Positions 13,986-21,399 of a DNA stretch of 21,882 nucleotides are shown piece after piece; position 1 is the first letter of the stretch; every line of letters starts with the position of its first letter. Under the pieces are notes generated by a model. It was not told where the DNA came from. It saw only the letters and a list, made by a program, of their open reading frames with translations, and made no database searches. The stretch comes from a virus, in the IMG/VR virus record IMGVR_UViG_3300037193_000818, positions 1 through 21,882 of that record; one strand, written 5' to 3'. The translations under genes and the position numbers were made by a program.

Positions 13986-14732
13986 ATGGCTACAGTAAAG
14001 TTTCAGCACCCTAAGACCAAGCAGATCCACGAGATCGAGGACAATCCCAAGTTCACGGCGCCACTTACACGAGCCGGCTTTCGCCGCATGAGCCCGAAGT
14101 CGTCAGACGGGCCGGTAGCGGGACAAATCTCAGAGGCCGTTGTTGGCAACGATCTGGAACTCACCGGGATCGAGAAGCTCAAGGCGTTGATCGACGCCTT
14201 TGAGGACGGTTTGGACAGCCTCACTTTCGAGGAAGGTAGCGATGATGGCGTGGAGGCGAAGCAACTCCTTAGCGACTGTGTCCAGCCGATCTACGTCGCG
14301 CTCCAAGAGGAGGAGCCGGAACTCGATCCTGTCGTGGCCCTTGCGACAGTCGCGATCCCGACTCTGATGGTGGGACTGGAGCAGCACCTACCAAAGCGAG
14401 ATCCCAGTCTTCCACCTTCAGTTGGCGACGCTGAGCCGACTGATGACCAGGTCAAGCTTGTTGAGGCACTCAAGGAACTCCTTGCAATGCCATCCTTGGC
14501 TGACTACCTGCCCGTACCTGCCGTCTCGGAATCCCCGAAGACCCCTGCAGTCACCGACGCTGAAGCCGCCACCGCAGAGGCACTAAAGTCCGCTACGGAA
14601 TCTGGCCAGGGGGGCGCTGGTGATGCTTCAGAGGGACGTGATACTTCTAGTGCTACCAGTGCTCCGGCTGCTTCCGATCAGGCTAAGACCAAGAAGGCCA
14701 AGCCGGACGATAAGCCTGCGGAAGGAGGCTAG
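13986..14732 (+). CDS. hypothetical acidic protein, 248 aa, neck region
   Basis: AAGGAG precedes ATG 13986. The N-terminal 35 residues (MATVKFQHPKTKQIHEIEDN then a GFRR) form a small domain that recurs in the next ORF. Residues about 60-180 are helical and acidic. The last 65 residues are a low-complexity Ala/Ser/Thr/Lys tail, probably disordered. It lies between adaptor and head-closure genes. I do not recognise a family. A structural or assembly role is inferred from place only. Confidence 0.65.
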   Translation: MATVKFQHPKTKQIHEIEDNPKFTAPLTRAGFRRMSPKSSDGPVAGQISEAVVGNDLELTGIEKLKALIDAFEDGLDSLTFEEGSDDGVEAKQLLSDCVQPIYVALQEEEPELDPVVALATVAIPTLMVGLEQHLPKRDPSLPPSVGDAEPTDDQVKLVEALKELLAMPSLADYLPVPAVSESPKTPAVTDAEAATAEALKSATESGQGGAGDASEGRDTSSATSAPAASDQAKTKKAKPDDKPAEGG

Positions 14733-14740
14733 GGAGCCCC

Positions 14741-14890
14741 ATGGCAACGTTTCGAAAGAAGAAAACCGGCGAGATCCGGATCGTCGATAACCCCAGCGCA
14801 AAGGATGTGAGCATCCTCATCGCCAAGGGTTGGCAGCGCTTGCCGGATCAGAAGCAGGCTGCGCCCTCAAAGCCATCCAAGAAGAAATAG
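14741..14890 (+). CDS. small 49-aa protein related to the N-terminus of the preceding gene
   Basis: AAGGAGG lies 10 bases before ATG 14741. The product (MATFRKKKTGEIRIVDNPSA then AKGWQRL) lines up with the first 35 residues of the preceding protein: MAT, KT, an I-x-x-x-DNP, then a Gly-aromatic-x-Arg. It ends in a Lys/Ser/Pro tail. The head-closure gene starts 2 bases after its stop. It is probably a real small structural protein that arose by duplication of that domain. Confidence 0.6.
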   Translation: MATFRKKKTGEIRIVDNPSAKDVSILIAKGWQRLPDQKQAAPSKPSKKK

Positions 14891-14892
14891 AG

Positions 14893-15288
14893 ATGCCGGG
14901 GCTTCTCACCACAGACGAGCTCGCTTCCATGCGAGAGACGATGGAGTCCGACTTCGATCAGACGTGCACCCGCACTCGAATCGCGGCCGGCTCCATTTCC
15001 ACCTATGGCGACCAGCAGGACGGAGCGACAACGACCGCGAGCTACGCTTGCAGGGTCCGCCACGACAAGAGTCGGAACGATGCCGAGCCCGTTGTAGGCG
15101 ATGCCCCGACTTCGGTCAACGACTGGCGTATCCTGTTGCCACACAACGCCGACGTCACCCCCAAGGACACCTTGACCGTCGGCTCCGATGTCTTCCAGGT
15201 CCAGGAAACAGATGAGGAGAAGAGCGATCGCCTGTGCCTGGTCGCCACATGCTCCAAGCTCACCCCCAACCCCGCTCGCAGCGCATAA
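14893..15288 (+). CDS. probable head closure (stopper) protein
   Basis: 131 residues from ATG 14893. An earlier ATG at 14830 in this frame lies inside the 49-aa gene and gives a Cys/Ala-rich stretch without domain character. The sequence LLTTDELASMRETMESDFDQTCTRTRIA resembles the opening of SPP1 gp16-like and related stopper proteins. The beta-barrel part includes WRILLPHNADVTPKDTLTVGSDVFQV, a pattern shared by this group. It would plug the connector after packaging and bind the tail. It lies 3 bases before the neck gene. Confidence 0.7.
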   Translation: MPGLLTTDELASMRETMESDFDQTCTRTRIAAGSISTYGDQQDGATTTASYACRVRHDKSRNDAEPVVGDAPTSVNDWRILLPHNADVTPKDTLTVGSDVFQVQETDEEKSDRLCLVATCSKLTPNPARSA

Positions 15289-15291
15289 ACC

Positions 15292-15702
15292 ATGGGCGGA
15301 ATGAAGATACTCTTCAACCGGACCCCGGAGATCAAGAAGGCGGTCACGGTTGAAGTCGGCAAGGAAGTCCGCAAGACCACACTCTTGGTGGAAGGCGGTG
15401 CAAAGCTCAGGATCCAGACCGGGCCGAAGACTGGCAAGAGATACGGCAAACACCAAGCGTCCGCACCAGGAGAAGCACCGGCCACCGACACCGGCCACCT
15501 GGTCAACACAGTCCAAAGCCACTTTGACCACCCGCTACGAGGCACGGTAGACGTTCCGGCGGAGTATGCCACCGCCCTCGAGTTCGGTTCGGAAGATGAG
15601 ACCTTGGAGGCTCGCCCGTTCCTCAAGCCTTCGGTCGATGAGCAGCAAGACGCCTTTGAAAAAGCCGTTGAAGATGCCGTTCGGCGCGGTTCGAAGAAAT
15701 AA
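15292..15702 (+). CDS. HK97 gp10-like neck/tail-completion protein
   Basis: 136 residues from ATG 15292 (ATG 15301 is possible). The family hallmarks are all present: APGEAPATDTGHL (58-70), EYATALEFG (91-99) and ARPFLKPS (107-114), followed by a C-terminal helix. HK97 gp10-like proteins act where the tail joins the head. The preceding stopper gene ends 3 bases upstream. The stop lies one base before the end of the tRNA-like element on the other strand. Confidence 0.88.
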   Translation: MGGMKILFNRTPEIKKAVTVEVGKEVRKTTLLVEGGAKLRIQTGPKTGKRYGKHQASAPGEAPATDTGHLVNTVQSHFDHPLRGTVDVPAEYATALEFGSEDETLEARPFLKPSVDEQQDAFEKAVEDAVRRGSKK

Positions 15703-15703
15703 C

Positions 15704-15797
15704 GACCTCGACTAGGGAGTCGAACCCAGCTAACCATAGCTTCCGAATCGAACGGGACAGGTTATGAACCTGGCAGACCGCTGCATTTATCGAGGTC
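15704..15797 (-). tRNA. tRNA-like element, CAU anticodon, 94 nt, atypical
   Basis: Read on the minus strand, GACCTCGA pairs perfectly with TCGAGGTC to make an 8-pair acceptor stem closed at both ends. A D-arm-like GCAG-CGGT-CTGC follows. Then CAGG-TTCATAA-CCTG makes an anticodon arm with CAT in the central position. Near the 3' end GGG-TTCGACT-CCC is a consensus T-loop. Between anticodon arm and T-arm lie 28 nt instead of about 5. These contain a second T-loop-like hairpin (CCG-TTCGATT-CGG) and an AGCTA/TAGCT hairpin. The base after the acceptor is G and no CCA is encoded. The D-region spacing and the T-stem (3 pairs plus a bulge) are irregular, so it may be a degenerate tRNA, a class II (Ser/Sec-like) form, or a tRNA mimic. 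It lies opposite to all genes around it. Confidence 0.55.
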
Positions 15798-15821
15798 TAT
15801 GCAAGTTTACCAAGACGAAGA

Positions 15822-16241
15822 ATGAACACTTTGCAGGCGGTAGATAGATGCATCACTGAGATCAAGGATGATGCTCAGCTCATCACACTCTGCGGAGGCC
15901 GCGTTTACCGTGTTAGCCCTCCGCAGGGTGCTATCTACCCACTCATCCGCCACAACCTTTACGGCCGTGCTAACGACCGAAACCACCTAGGCCCATTTCG
16001 CTCTTGGACCAAGGGCCAGAAGCTTGTCAAGGCGGTTACGACCGGCGACGGGTTTGACACTGCCGAGCAGATCATGACCCGGGTGGATGAACTGCTTCAC
16101 CTAAAAAAGGGCACCTATGACGGCTTCAGGGTGATGCCGCTTTACCGGGTGGCGATCCTGGAGCCTTACACGGAGGTCGTTTCCGGGGTCCGGTTCAACC
16201 ACTACGCATTTCTCTACGAGTTCTTCAGCTACGCGCTTTAA
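15822..16241 (+). CDS. tail completion / tail terminator protein
   Basis: 139 residues starting at ATG 15822 with a weak ribosome site. It begins with a helix (TLQAVDRCITEIKDDAQL), then IYPLIRHNLYGRANDRNH, an FDTAEQIMTRVDELL helix and closing strands FNHYAFLYEFF. This alternation matches DUF3168/gpU-like tail terminators, which cap the tail tube at the head end. Position between the neck and major tail genes fits. The tRNA-like element separates it from the gp10-like gene. Confidence 0.7.
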   Translation: MNTLQAVDRCITEIKDDAQLITLCGGRVYRVSPPQGAIYPLIRHNLYGRANDRNHLGPFRSWTKGQKLVKAVTTGDGFDTAEQIMTRVDELLHLKKGTYDGFRVMPLYRVAILEPYTEVVSGVRFNHYAFLYEFFSYAL

Positions 16242-16271
16242 GAGCAATTCCCAACAGGAGATCAATCAAAA

Positions 16272-17561
16272 ATGGCAGAACGCGCTTCAGTATTTGAAGG
16301 CATTTATCTTGGTGCCGAGAGCCTCACGGCGCCCGGCACGGCTGTGCCGGCGCTGAAGCAGATCGGCGATTTCGGCATTGAGCTTGGCCCGCAGATCCCG
16401 GTCGACGAAGTTGTTCCTTATGGATCAAAGGTCGCAACCGGCGTCGTTGTTCGCAAGGAGTGGACCGATGGCGAACTGAATGGATCGCCTGGATTCCTCA
16501 GTCTCCCCTACGTATTCAGCTCCACTGTCTGCAAGCCGGTGATCACCACCCCAGGCGGCGCCACGGATACCCGGCGGTGGACGTTCACGCCCAAGGCAAG
16601 AAGGCCGGACAAGCTCCAGACCTACACCATGCAAAAAGGTGGGGACGCTGGCGTTTCTGAGGCCGTTAATGTTTTCCTGCAAGGCTTCCAGATTAGCCTC
16701 AGCAATGAAGGCTCAACTCTGGGCGGCTCGGTCATGGGCCAGCAGCTCGACGAAACCGATGTTGTTCTCTCGGGAAACGAAATCCAACTCATCGACATGG
16801 ACGGCGCGACCGGTGGTTCTTTCACCGCAACGCTAGGGGCGGCTACTCCGGTCACCATTAACTGGGACGACACGGCGACAGAGGCCCAAACGGCTCTTGA
16901 GTCCCTGTCGACGGTGGGTACCGATAACGTTAGGGTCACCAAGCCTGCATCTGACCAGTTCAGGATCGAATTCAAGAACGACCTTGGCCAGCAGAACGTT
17001 GCCACTCTGACGTGCAACTTTGCGGGACTCACTGGATCTGGCGGCGGTGCAGCGATCTCGGTGGTAACGGCCGGTGTGGCTCCCACAATTCTCGACTGCA
17101 TTCCGATCAGCCCGAGATACCCTGATCTTTACATCGGCGATAGCATTGCCGGACTCGAGCAGCTTGATCGAGCAGACATGGTGGAATTCGGGATTGGCGA
17201 GCGCCAAACCCCGTACTTCACTCTCGACAGTCGCGAGCAGAGTTTCTCGGCCTCAGTTGAGAAGAAACCCCAATTCTCCATCAACTTCCGGCTGATGCAT
17301 AACTCGGTCTCTTTGGCGCTGCTCGATGAGCTTCGCGCCGGCCAAACGAAGATCTTCCGGATCCTCATTGAGCAGGATGAGATCGAGTCTGGCTTCCCCT
17401 ACCGACTCCAGATCACCATGGGTTGCAAGATGGCGAACCCGGTTCGCGGGGACAACAACGACGTCTACTCCAACACCATGGAGCTCATCCCCGTACCCAC
17501 ATCCGAACTCTCAGGCAACTATCTTGAGATCGTTCTGGACACGACTAACACCGCCCTTTAA
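16272..17561 (+). CDS. major tail tube protein with inserted beta domain
   Basis: 429 residues, longer than a simple tube protein. AGGAGAT precedes ATG 16272. The N-terminal part is beta-rich with the opening GIYLGAESLTAPGTAVPALKQ. Residues about 174-269 (from DMDGATGGSFTATLGAATPV to SVVTAGV) look like an added beta domain. It has the pattern Gly-Gly-x-Phe-Thr, a run of Ala/Thr-rich helix (TEAQTALESL), NVRVTK, and QNVATLTCNFAGL, which recurs in many phage surface proteins. The C-terminal half returns to tube-like strands. It polymerises around the tape measure. Confidence 0.82.
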   Translation: MAERASVFEGIYLGAESLTAPGTAVPALKQIGDFGIELGPQIPVDEVVPYGSKVATGVVVRKEWTDGELNGSPGFLSLPYVFSSTVCKPVITTPGGATDTRRWTFTPKARRPDKLQTYTMQKGGDAGVSEAVNVFLQGFQISLSNEGSTLGGSVMGQQLDETDVVLSGNEIQLIDMDGATGGSFTATLGAATPVTINWDDTATEAQTALESLSTVGTDNVRVTKPASDQFRIEFKNDLGQQNVATLTCNFAGLTGSGGGAAISVVTAGVAPTILDCIPISPRYPDLYIGDSIAGLEQLDRADMVEFGIGERQTPYFTLDSREQSFSASVEKKPQFSINFRLMHNSVSLALLDELRAGQTKIFRILIEQDEIESGFPYRLQITMGCKMANPVRGDNNDVYSNTMELIPVPTSELSGNYLEIVLDTTNTAL

Positions 17562-17569
17562 GGAGGCTT

Positions 17570-18016
17570 ATGGCACTTAGATCAAACACGGTCCGAGAGA
17601 GGATCGAGACCGTCAAGGTTAACGTCTTCGGCGAAGAGCTGAACCTTGGCGTAAGGCTTGGGGTCCTGACCAAGGACTACATTCGCCAGGTAGACATGAT
17701 CGGGGAGGGACTCACCCCTGAATTCATCGACACTGAGGGACTCAGCGATGAGCAAGCCGAGGAGCGGCAAAAAGAAGCTGATGCCCGAATGGAGGCCAAG
17801 GTCGCCGAGGCAAAGGCGGAGATGGATCAGCACCTCTCCACGGTGATCGCCACGTGGGATTACATCAACGACGACACAGGCGAACCGTTCCCGATTACCT
17901 ACGAGACTTTTGAAGTGCACGTGCCGGGTGTTCTTTCAAACGCTATTTGGCAAGCCATCCGAGAGGCACAAGAGGTCCCAAAAGCATCCTCGACGGGCTC
18001 TTCTCGGCGCTCGTAA
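17570..18016 (+). CDS. tail assembly chaperone, unshifted product
   Basis: 148 residues, with AAGGAGG before ATG 17570. The protein is acidic and helical, with a strand-rich first part (VKVNVFGEELNLGVRLGVLT) and a Lys/Glu/Ala-rich helix (about 60-90). It lies between the major tail protein and tape measure genes, where the lambda G-type chaperone belongs. A -1 slippery site near its end extends it into the next frame; this entry is the product that reads to the zero-frame stop at 18014-18016. Confidence 0.8.
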   Translation: MALRSNTVRERIETVKVNVFGEELNLGVRLGVLTKDYIRQVDMIGEGLTPEFIDTEGLSDEQAEERQKEADARMEAKVAEAKAEMDQHLSTVIATWDYINDDTGEPFPITYETFEVHVPGVLSNAIWQAIREAQEVPKASSTGSSRRS

Positions 18017-18213
18017 TTGGCAAAGGGATCGTCCCCGATCGCTACATCGACTATAAGGTCGCTCAAGCGATCGGAGTCCCCTTCCCACAAATAGACCAAG
18101 TCCCCCGCGACTTCTACAACATGGGTCTCGCCTTCCTTGAGACCGAAAACAAAGCCGAGAAACGGATAGCCGATCTCGCCGCCATGCGCAACAAGCGCAA
18201 CTCCCGATCATGA
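17570..18213 (+). CDS. tail assembly chaperone, -1 frameshift product (G-T type fusion)
   Basis: Slipping -1 on C-CCA-AAA (17977-17983) joins the first 138 residues to a second frame that continues to TGA 18211-18213, giving about 214 residues. The added part (SILDGLFSALVIGKGIVPDRYIDY then a helical DFYNMGLAFLETENKAEKRI) has no good start of its own: its in-frame ATG at 17947 lies inside the first gene without a ribosome site. In lambda-type phages the longer form recruits tape measure and tube proteins during tail assembly. Its stop overlaps the tape measure ATG. Confidence 0.78.
17977..17983 (+). promoter_or_regulatory. -1 ribosomal slippery site CCCAAAA
   Basis: In the zero frame the codons read GTC-CCA-AAA-GCA. 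The heptamer C-CCA-AAA is of the X-XXY-YYZ kind, so P- and A-site tRNAs can re-pair on CCC and AAA. Re-reading continues into the frame that ends at 18213. A short stem GATCG/CGATC lies at 18027-18040, probably too far downstream to act. I found no closer strong structure. Confidence 0.75.
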
Positions 18214-20669
18214 CCACCGCCGCCAAGCTGCAAGCCGTAATTGAAGCGCAGACCAAGCACTTCGACAAGCGGATGGATGAAGTCGACGCCAGGCTTGATG
18301 TTCTGGCGGTTGAAGGCTCCAAGAAGGTTGAGACGTTCGAGAAGCGGACTAAGGCTTCGTTCGATCGGACTGGCAAGGCACTGAAGAGCTTTGCCGCAAA
18401 CATGACGATCGGACTCTCCCTTCCTCTCACTGCGCTTGGCAAGACCACATTCGACGCGGCGATTCAGATGGACGGGTTAAAGCGGACCCTCCAAACGATC
18501 ATGGGCGACTCCAGGGCCGCCGCCATCGAGTTTGACAAGCTATCCAGGGCAGCCAAGTTGCCGGGCCTGGATCTTAGGCAGGCAATACAAGGCTCAGCCA
18601 ACCTCCAATCGATCGGTTTCTCCGCCGATGACGCACGCCGATCACTGGTCCAAGTGGCCAATGAACTCGCCAAATTTGGTGGTGGCAAGGAGGAGTTCAG
18701 TCGGATGGTCGTCAACCTGACGCAGGTGAGCGGCGCTGCAATGCTCGCGGGTGACGAGCTCCGTGAGATGTCTGCCATCGTTCCGACCCTTCGCAAAGCA
18801 TTGGTCGAGATGTACGGTACCGCAGACACCAAGAAGATCAAAGAACTCGGGATCAGCGGAAAGCAGTTCATCCAGGACTGGACCAACTGGCTTGCCAAGC
18901 AGACGAGGGCGTCCGCTGATTCCATGAAGAATATGGTGGACAACTTCGAGCAGGAGCTTTTTGAGATGAAGGCTCAACTCGGAGAAGCTCTAATTCCGGT
19001 TGCGAGGGAGATCCTTCCTCAGATAATCAAAGGTGTCAAAGACCTGGTCACCTGGTTCAAGAATCTGGCCCCCGAGACTCAAACCCTAGTAGTTAAGATG
19101 GGTTTGCTCGCTGTTGCTCTGGGACCAGTGTCAGGGGTGCTCTCAGGCCTCGTTGGCATTCTGCGAGTAGGCGGGAGCGTTATCACCTGGTACCGAAGCC
19201 TCTCGGTGGCAACGGATAGCGCGACGGCGGCTCAACTGAGGCTTAATGCAGCGATGCTGAAGGGTATCGGATTCGCCGGCAAGGCGGCGGGCCTGGCTGG
19301 TGTTGCGCTGTCACTTGGCGGAACAGACGACTACCAGGCTGCAAATTCACGGAGGTTCCAAAGTTGGCTAAAGGACACGACAGAGGGCAAGGAACTAGCC
19401 GATCTGGTCCGTAAGGGAGGCCCCTCCGCACTCATGGAGAAGTACCTCAAGGAGTACGCCCAATACGGATCTAAAGCCAAGATGGCAGCAGCTGACTCCG
19501 TGAAGAAGGTGCTTCCGGACATTTATTCGGCCTTCCCAGACATCAAGAAGAAGTGGACCAAAACGGTGTCTGGAAAGCCTCTTGAACTTCAATTGTTAGA
19601 CACGGTGGACTGGATGCGTGGAATGATCACAAGCCAGGGCGTTGTAAACGGATCATCGAAGTTAAACGGGGGGAATGTGCCATTCAAGGTCGATCCTTCC
19701 GCGATCTCAAGCCCCGGTGTCGCATTTGGTGAGAACATCGGGGGAAACATCTCAAAGCTGGTTGACTGGGAGGGATTAGCTGCCTTCGTGGAGCCGGCAA
19801 CCGCAGCCCTGAACAAATTTAAAGAGGGGCTGAAGCAGGTCGCAGTGGAGCGCGCAAAACTGCTCGACCCGCGGACTGAGGTTGCCGACTTCTTCCAAAT
19901 GGATCTTGGCGAGTTCAAACTATTGGATGAAGAGACTCAGAAGCTTGCTCGCGGCCGCTTTGAGGTTGAACGATGGGCTAAGGCAATCCCCGACCTGTTT
20001 AATTACCTTAATGGCCTAGGCGACACTGCTCAGTCGGCATTCGACCAGGCGGCGGATGCTCAGAAGCGTTGGGCGGAGAACGGAATCGCCGCTTTCAAGG
20101 CTTGGTTTCAATCGCTGCAGGATATCAAATCGGCTGGGCTTGCCAAGGAACTCCAGCATGCTGTCGATGCAGCCAGTGAGCAGATCGACAAGTTTGGATC
20201 CGATGAGATCGTAACCAAAGCTCAGCGGATGAAGGATCTCTGGCTCGACGTAGCTGATGGCATCGGTGGCGCTTTTGCGAACGCCTTTCGTGATCTGGAT
20301 CAGGGCTTCGATAACTTCTTCAGCAACGTGGTCGAGGGCGTCAACGACATGATCCTCGACATCTCCGCTCAGATCATCAAGGCCCAACTTACCAAGCTGA
20401 TAGTCGGCGCCTTTGGTCTTGGAAGTATCGCCGGCAAAGCATCCGGCGGCCCCGTCAGTGGTGGCACCCCTTACGTAGTCGGCGAGAAGGGCCCTGAGCT
20501 ATTCATTCCAAAGAGTAGCGGGCACATCGTTCCGAACCACAAGATGGGCGGTGGCACCACCATCGTGATGAACATCACCACCCCTGATGCAGGCAGCTTC
20601 CGGCGATCACAGAACCAGATCATGCAGGACGCTTATCGGCGGGCTGCTTTATTGGATCAGCAAGGTTGA
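18210..20669 (+). CDS. tail tape measure protein
   Basis: 819 residues. ATG overlaps the frameshift product stop (ATGA). The N-terminal 60 residues are a coiled coil (FDKRMDEVDARLDVL). Residues about 75-270 show the tape measure helical core (MDGLKRTLQTIMGDSRAAA, then FSADDARRSLVQVANELAKFGGG). A hydrophobic region at about 293-320 (LLAVALGPVSGVLSGLVGIL) could cross the membrane at DNA entry. Near the C-terminus ASGGPVSGGTPYVVGEKGPELFIP (about 744-767) is a frequent signature of these proteins. It sets tail length; at about 0.15 nm per residue the tail would be near 120 nm. Confidence 0.92.
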   Translation: MTTAAKLQAVIEAQTKHFDKRMDEVDARLDVLAVEGSKKVETFEKRTKASFDRTGKALKSFAANMTIGLSLPLTALGKTTFDAAIQMDGLKRTLQTIMGDSRAAAIEFDKLSRAAKLPGLDLRQAIQGSANLQSIGFSADDARRSLVQVANELAKFGGGKEEFSRMVVNLTQVSGAAMLAGDELREMSAIVPTLRKALVEMYGTADTKKIKELGISGKQFIQDWTNWLAKQTRASADSMKNMVDNFEQELFEMKAQLGEALIPVAREILPQIIKGVKDLVTWFKNLAPETQTLVVKMGLLAVALGPVSGVLSGLVGILRVGGSVITWYRSLSVATDSATAAQLRLNAAMLKGIGFAGKAAGLAGVALSLGGTDDYQAANSRRFQSWLKDTTEGKELADLVRKGGPSALMEKYLKEYAQYGSKAKMAAADSVKKVLPDIYSAFPDIKKKWTKTVSGKPLELQLLDTVDWMRGMITSQGVVNGSSKLNGGNVPFKVDPSAISSPGVAFGENIGGNISKLVDWEGLAAFVEPATAALNKFKEGLKQVAVERAKLLDPRTEVADFFQMDLGEFKLLDEETQKLARGRFEVERWAKAIPDLFNYLNGLGDTAQSAFDQAADAQKRWAENGIAAFKAWFQSLQDIKSAGLAKELQHAVDAASEQIDKFGSDEIVTKAQRMKDLWLDVADGIGGAFANAFRDLDQGFDNFFSNVVEGVNDMILDISAQIIKAQLTKLIVGAFGLGSIAGKASGGPVSGGTPYVVGEKGPELFIPKSSGHIVPNHKMGGGTTIVMNITTPDAGSFRRSQNQIMQDAYRRAALLDQQG

Positions 20670-20675
20670 CCCATA

Positions 20676-21014
20676 ATGGAGCCCATGAGGCGGTTGTGGC
20701 TCCTCCTTCTGATTATGATCCTCGGGTGCGGAAGTGATGCCCCGCCCGCACCTCCCGAGCTGAAAGGGGATCGATATTGGGCTTGGAGTAATGCAAAGAT
20801 CTATGTCGAGAACGCCGTAGGCGCTGTCGGATCGCCAACCTTCGTCCAAGACCACCAAGTGAAGATCGAGGATCTGACTAACCACGAATGGCGACTAACC
20901 GGTTGGGTTAAGTACTCGGACAAACACGAAAAGCGGGTAAGGCGGGAGTTTGTGATCACCCTTCGAAAGGTGGGCGATATCAGTTTCGATCTCGTGAAGC
21001 TCACGTTTAAGTAG
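20676..21014 (+). CDS. putative phage-encoded lipoprotein, 112 aa
   Basis: The N-terminus (MEPMRRLWLLLLIMILGCGS) is a lipoprotein signal: two Arg, a Leu/Ile-rich core and the lipobox ILGC with lipidated Cys18 (ATG 20685 would give the same signal). The mature part of about 94 residues has alternating charged strands (HQVKIEDLTNHEWRLTGWVKY, then REFVITLRK) suggesting a small beta fold. Ribosome site weak. It lies 6 bases after the tape measure and converges with the minus-strand pair that follows. Phage lipoproteins of this size are known to block superinfection or act as spanins. Which, if either, cannot be told. Confidence 0.7.
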   Translation: MEPMRRLWLLLLIMILGCGSDAPPAPPELKGDRYWAWSNAKIYVENAVGAVGSPTFVQDHQVKIEDLTNHEWRLTGWVKYSDKHEKRVRREFVITLRKVGDISFDLVKLTFK

Positions 21015-21016
21015 GC

Positions 21017-21397
21017 TCAGTAACCCGAGTTCCGCATTTGTCGTTCGATGTCTTCCTGGGCTTTCCGCATGTCCTCTTGAACCCCCTGCTCAATCCTGCT
21101 CTTGAATGCATCATCCGACTCCAAAAGCCCCTCTTTCTGAAGCGCTTTGACAGCCAAAGGCCACTGCGTTTTTGCCTGCAGAAATGGCATACCGGTGATT
21201 GCGTCCAAAGAGACAAAGGTCTCCGAGAAGGTGAAGTGCACCTTCGGAACCAGCTTTGTGCCCATAGATGACGAGACCACATGGTGTGAGCCAAAAACGT
21301 AGACTCCGATCACGGCAAGGATCGCCAGTAGCCATAGCAAGAAGCGCCGATCCTTGGACGGCGAGGGGCCTGGCATCGAGACGGGCGGGTTGCTCAT
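21017..21397 (-). CDS. putative single-span membrane protein, 126 aa
   Basis: On the minus strand, with AAGGAG five bases before ATG 21397. A Pro-rich cytoplasmic N-terminus (SNPPVSMPGPSPSKDRR) is followed by one membrane helix (about 19-36, FLLWLLAILAVIGVYVF) and an outside part of 90 residues. The outer part begins with strands (KVHFTFSETFVSL) and ends in a charged helix (DDAFKSRIEQGVQEDMRKAQ). It starts 2 bases after the stop of the lipoprotein gene at 21400, so the two are one operon. The N-in, single-span, helical-end layout is compatible with an inner-membrane spanin or a receptor/exclusion partner. Function unknown. Confidence 0.65.
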   Translation of the reverse strand: MSNPPVSMPGPSPSKDRRFLLWLLAILAVIGVYVFGSHHVVSSSMGTKLVPKVHFTFSETFVSLDAITGMPFLQAKTQWPLAVKALQKEGLLESDDAFKSRIEQGVQEDMRKAQEDIERQMRNSGY

Positions 21398-21399
21398 CG

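Noticed and set aside
14848-15737. Two long minus-strand ORFs (227 and 231 codons) over the head-closure and neck genes
   Set aside because: Both plus-strand genes there have clear family motifs and tight spacing. The minus frames are complements, one also running through the tRNA-like element.
18027-18040. GATCG/CGATC stem as a frameshift stimulator
   Set aside because: It starts about 44 bases after the slippery site, too far to act as a normal stimulator.
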